A stretch of 64,000 nucleotides of DNA, taken from contig JAZLBZ010000086.1 in the NCBI GenBank assembly GCA_045613945.1, positions 47,571 through 111,570 of the forward strand. Reading direction: 5' to 3'. The translations under genes were made by a program, and so were the position numbers. The notes beneath the pieces are model-generated. The model had not been told where the DNA came from and made no database searches. It saw nothing but the letters and a program-made list of their open reading frames with translations. Numbering within the stretch: the stretch's first letter is position 1; each line of letters opens with the position of its first letter. This DNA comes from HGM04593 sp045613945. Lineage in GTDB: Bacteria; Bacteroidota; Bacteroidia; Bacteroidales; Bacteroidaceae. Shown one piece after another: positions 62,940 through 64,000 of this stretch.

Positions 62940-63700
62940 TAGTCTTGCTATATGTACTTTCTGTGCGACAGAAAGTACCAAAGAACTAGGCACACGGGAA
63001 AGGCTTTAGTCTTCGATAACACGAGCAGCGATAGGTCGCAGGTAGGATGGATTTAATTCATCCCCTGCGGGTCGCGAATAGCGAGTGTTGTCAAAAACAG
63101 TATTATCAAACGTTGGATTTTTAACTTGGTTGAAATTGCTTTCGCTCGCTTTGTGTGTAAACAAGTTTACCCACACTCGCTTACTCGCAATTTTCAACGG
63201 TGCCGTTAAATAAGTTACTTGCGCTCGCTGCAAAATCTCAAACAAGTTTGGCTTTCGCTCGCTTACGCGTAACTTTCCGCCGTTGGCGGGGAATTACCTT
63301 TTACGGACTTTAGCGCGAACAATGGTAATATCAAAGAGAAACCGGCACCATCAAAATCACAGACAAATCCCATTCTGTTTTTGGAACAAGTGGCAGGACT
63401 GTTTGACTGTTAGTTAGACGCTCGCCAAAGCGAGTGGCTAACTGAAGGAGTTCCGCACCACCTAAAAACAGAATGAAAGGATTTGATGGCAAATAACAGC
63501 CAACCGAAGGATGTCGCACAGCGACTCCTGAGCAAAAGGCTGTTATGACTGATTTTGCCGGTGACGGGCGCTTTTGTAACTTTTCGCGCGACGAAAAGTT
63601 AAGAGAGAAAGACTTTAGGAAAAATATATGTAAACAATTAAGGTTGAAGACTGCTGTGTAATACAACGACGAGCGAAAGCGAGTTTTGTAAAATTCCCCC
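62940..63700. other. Gene-free, hairpin-dense intergenic region before rpsO
   Basis: The gap 62852-63795 holds no gene I can support. It is packed with inverted repeats: 11-bp arms at 62954-62964/62968-62978; GTAAAC/GTTTAC at 63157-63170; CAAAC/GTTTG at 63239-63250; CCGCC/GGCGG at 63277-63289; and the multi-branched structure at 63341-63601. CGCTCGCT recurs near 63143, 63222 and 63255, and GAGCGAAAGCGAG lies near 63671. Two minus-strand open frames (63006-63245 and 63331-63666) run through the hairpins and look like by-products. Confidence 0.65.
63341..63601. ncRNA. Candidate structured RNA or palindromic element: outer stem with branching hairpins
   Basis: An outer stem joins ACCGGC (63341-63346) to GCCGGT (63557-63562) and AAAATCA (63353-63359) to TGATTTT (63550-63556). 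Inside, hairpin A pairs CAAATCC (63364-63370) with GGATTTG (63479-63485) and 12 bases at 63371-63382 with 63464-63475; its head holds AGTTAG/CTAACT and CTCGC-CAAA-GCGAG (63412-63443). Hairpin B pairs 63493-63501 with 63538-63546 around an inner AGGA-GTCGC/GCGAC-TCCT stem. Hairpin C, outside the outer stem, pairs 63577-63586 with 63592-63601. Strand and expression are unknown; it could equally be a palindromic mobile element or a DNA-level structure. Confidence 0.5.
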
Positions 63701-63739
63701 TAGAGTTTGTAGGTGAGCCCGGAAGATTCTGTGCAAAAA

Positions 63740-63777
63740 AAATCGCGGGACTTTCTATAAAGAAAATCCCGCGATTT
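63740..63777 (-). terminator. Intrinsic terminator of rpsO
   Basis: AAATCGCGGGA at 63740-63750 pairs perfectly with TCCCGCGATTT at 63767-63777. On the minus strand it is followed by a T run (63734-63740) and it lies 18 bases after the rpsO stop. Confidence 0.88.
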
Positions 63778-63795
63778 AATCTTTCTTGACGCAGA

Positions 63796-64000
63796 TTATC
63801 TACGCAAGCCGAGCTTAGCTACGATAGCACGGTAGCGGTTGATGTCACGCTCCTTCAAGTAGTTAAGGAGTGAACGACGCTTACCTACCAACATTGTCAA
63901 AGCTCTCTGTGTGCTATAATCCTTACGGTTAGCCTTGAGGTGCTCCGTCAAATGTGCAATACGGTATGAGAACAATGCAATCTGGCTCTCTGCTGAACCA
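63796..64000 (-). CDS. rpsO: Ribosomal protein S15, N-terminus outside window
   Basis: I translated the minus strand from the right edge to the TAA at 63796-63798 and obtained 67 residues of S15: IALFSYRIAHLTEHLKANRK, the KDYSTQRALTMLVGKRR helix and the terminal ERDINRYRAIVAKLGLRR. This is the C-terminal three quarters of the ~89-residue protein, which binds the central domain of 16S rRNA early in 30S assembly. The start and any autoregulatory leader lie beyond base 64000. An intrinsic terminator follows the stop. Confidence 0.97.
   Translation of the reverse strand, partial: GSAESQIALFSYRIAHLTEHLKANRKDYSTQRALTMLVGKRRSLLNYLKERDINRYRAIVAKLGLRR

Overview
The window reads as chromosome of a Bacteroidales bacterium, most likely a gut or other animal-associated Bacteroidaceae/Prevotellaceae-type organism. 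The evidence is a SusC/SusD pair, the type IX secretion (T9SS) translocon gene sprA next to ruvA, BspA-type leucine-rich repeats, KorAB, outer-membrane beta-barrel proteins, and many promoters of the Bacteroidota form TTTG-N19/20-TAnnTTTG. Base composition and codon use look even, and I see no phage, integrase, transposase, plasmid or CRISPR genes. The species cannot be named from this window.

Layout. 1-6 kb: a GH2 beta-galactosidase (minus, runs off the left edge) diverges from a GH29 alpha-L-fucosidase, cutC and xpt. 6-11.3 kb (minus): an InlB-like/FISUMP lipoprotein, an ArsP-type metal permease with an HMA tail, and a large secreted transglutaminase-like protein. 11.4-21.7 kb (plus): an ABC transporter, then ruvA, the 7.4-kb sprA and an L,D-transpeptidase, followed by a convergent tRNA-Arg(CCT). 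22-28.1 kb (plus): a TPR protein, an AraC-type HTH protein with an AlkD-like repair protein, fur-purA, a zinc membrane peptidase and hisS. 28.3-35 kb: a BspA-like protein with sixteen 23-residue repeats, pta-ackA, a minus-strand lipoprotein, and the CCA-adding/HD enzyme with an orphan TolC. 36.7-40.2 kb (minus): lpxH-like, DUF59, radC and a GT2 glycosyltransferase, then efp. 40.5-51.7 kb (plus): an RND tripartite efflux operon, an outer-membrane beta-barrel protein and korA-korB. 52-61.5 kb (plus): susC, susD and a GH85 endo-beta-N-acetylglucosaminidase, a minimal N-glycan utilisation locus. 61.5-64 kb: an NhaC-type antiporter, a 0.9-kb gene-free but hairpin-rich stretch, and rpsO (minus, cut by the right edge).

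How it fits together. GH85, GH29, GH2 and SusCD suggest foraging on host-type glycans: GH85 would release N-glycans, SusCD import them, and fucosidase and galactosidase trim them. SprA is the outer-membrane T9SS channel, and both the GH85 enzyme and the BspA-like protein end in T9SS-type sorting domains, so the window carries part of the secretion machine and two likely cargoes. Pta-AckA and KorAB fit anaerobic fermentation.

Most unusual are the non-coding elements. A multi-branched inverted-repeat structure lies at 63341-63601 inside a hairpin-dense 750-bp region before rpsO. A MITE-like element lies at 57514-57811 between susD and the GH85 gene. A dispersed family bounded by TGTCAT...ATGACA occurs in four copies, two of them inside likely operons (pta/ackA and korA/korB).
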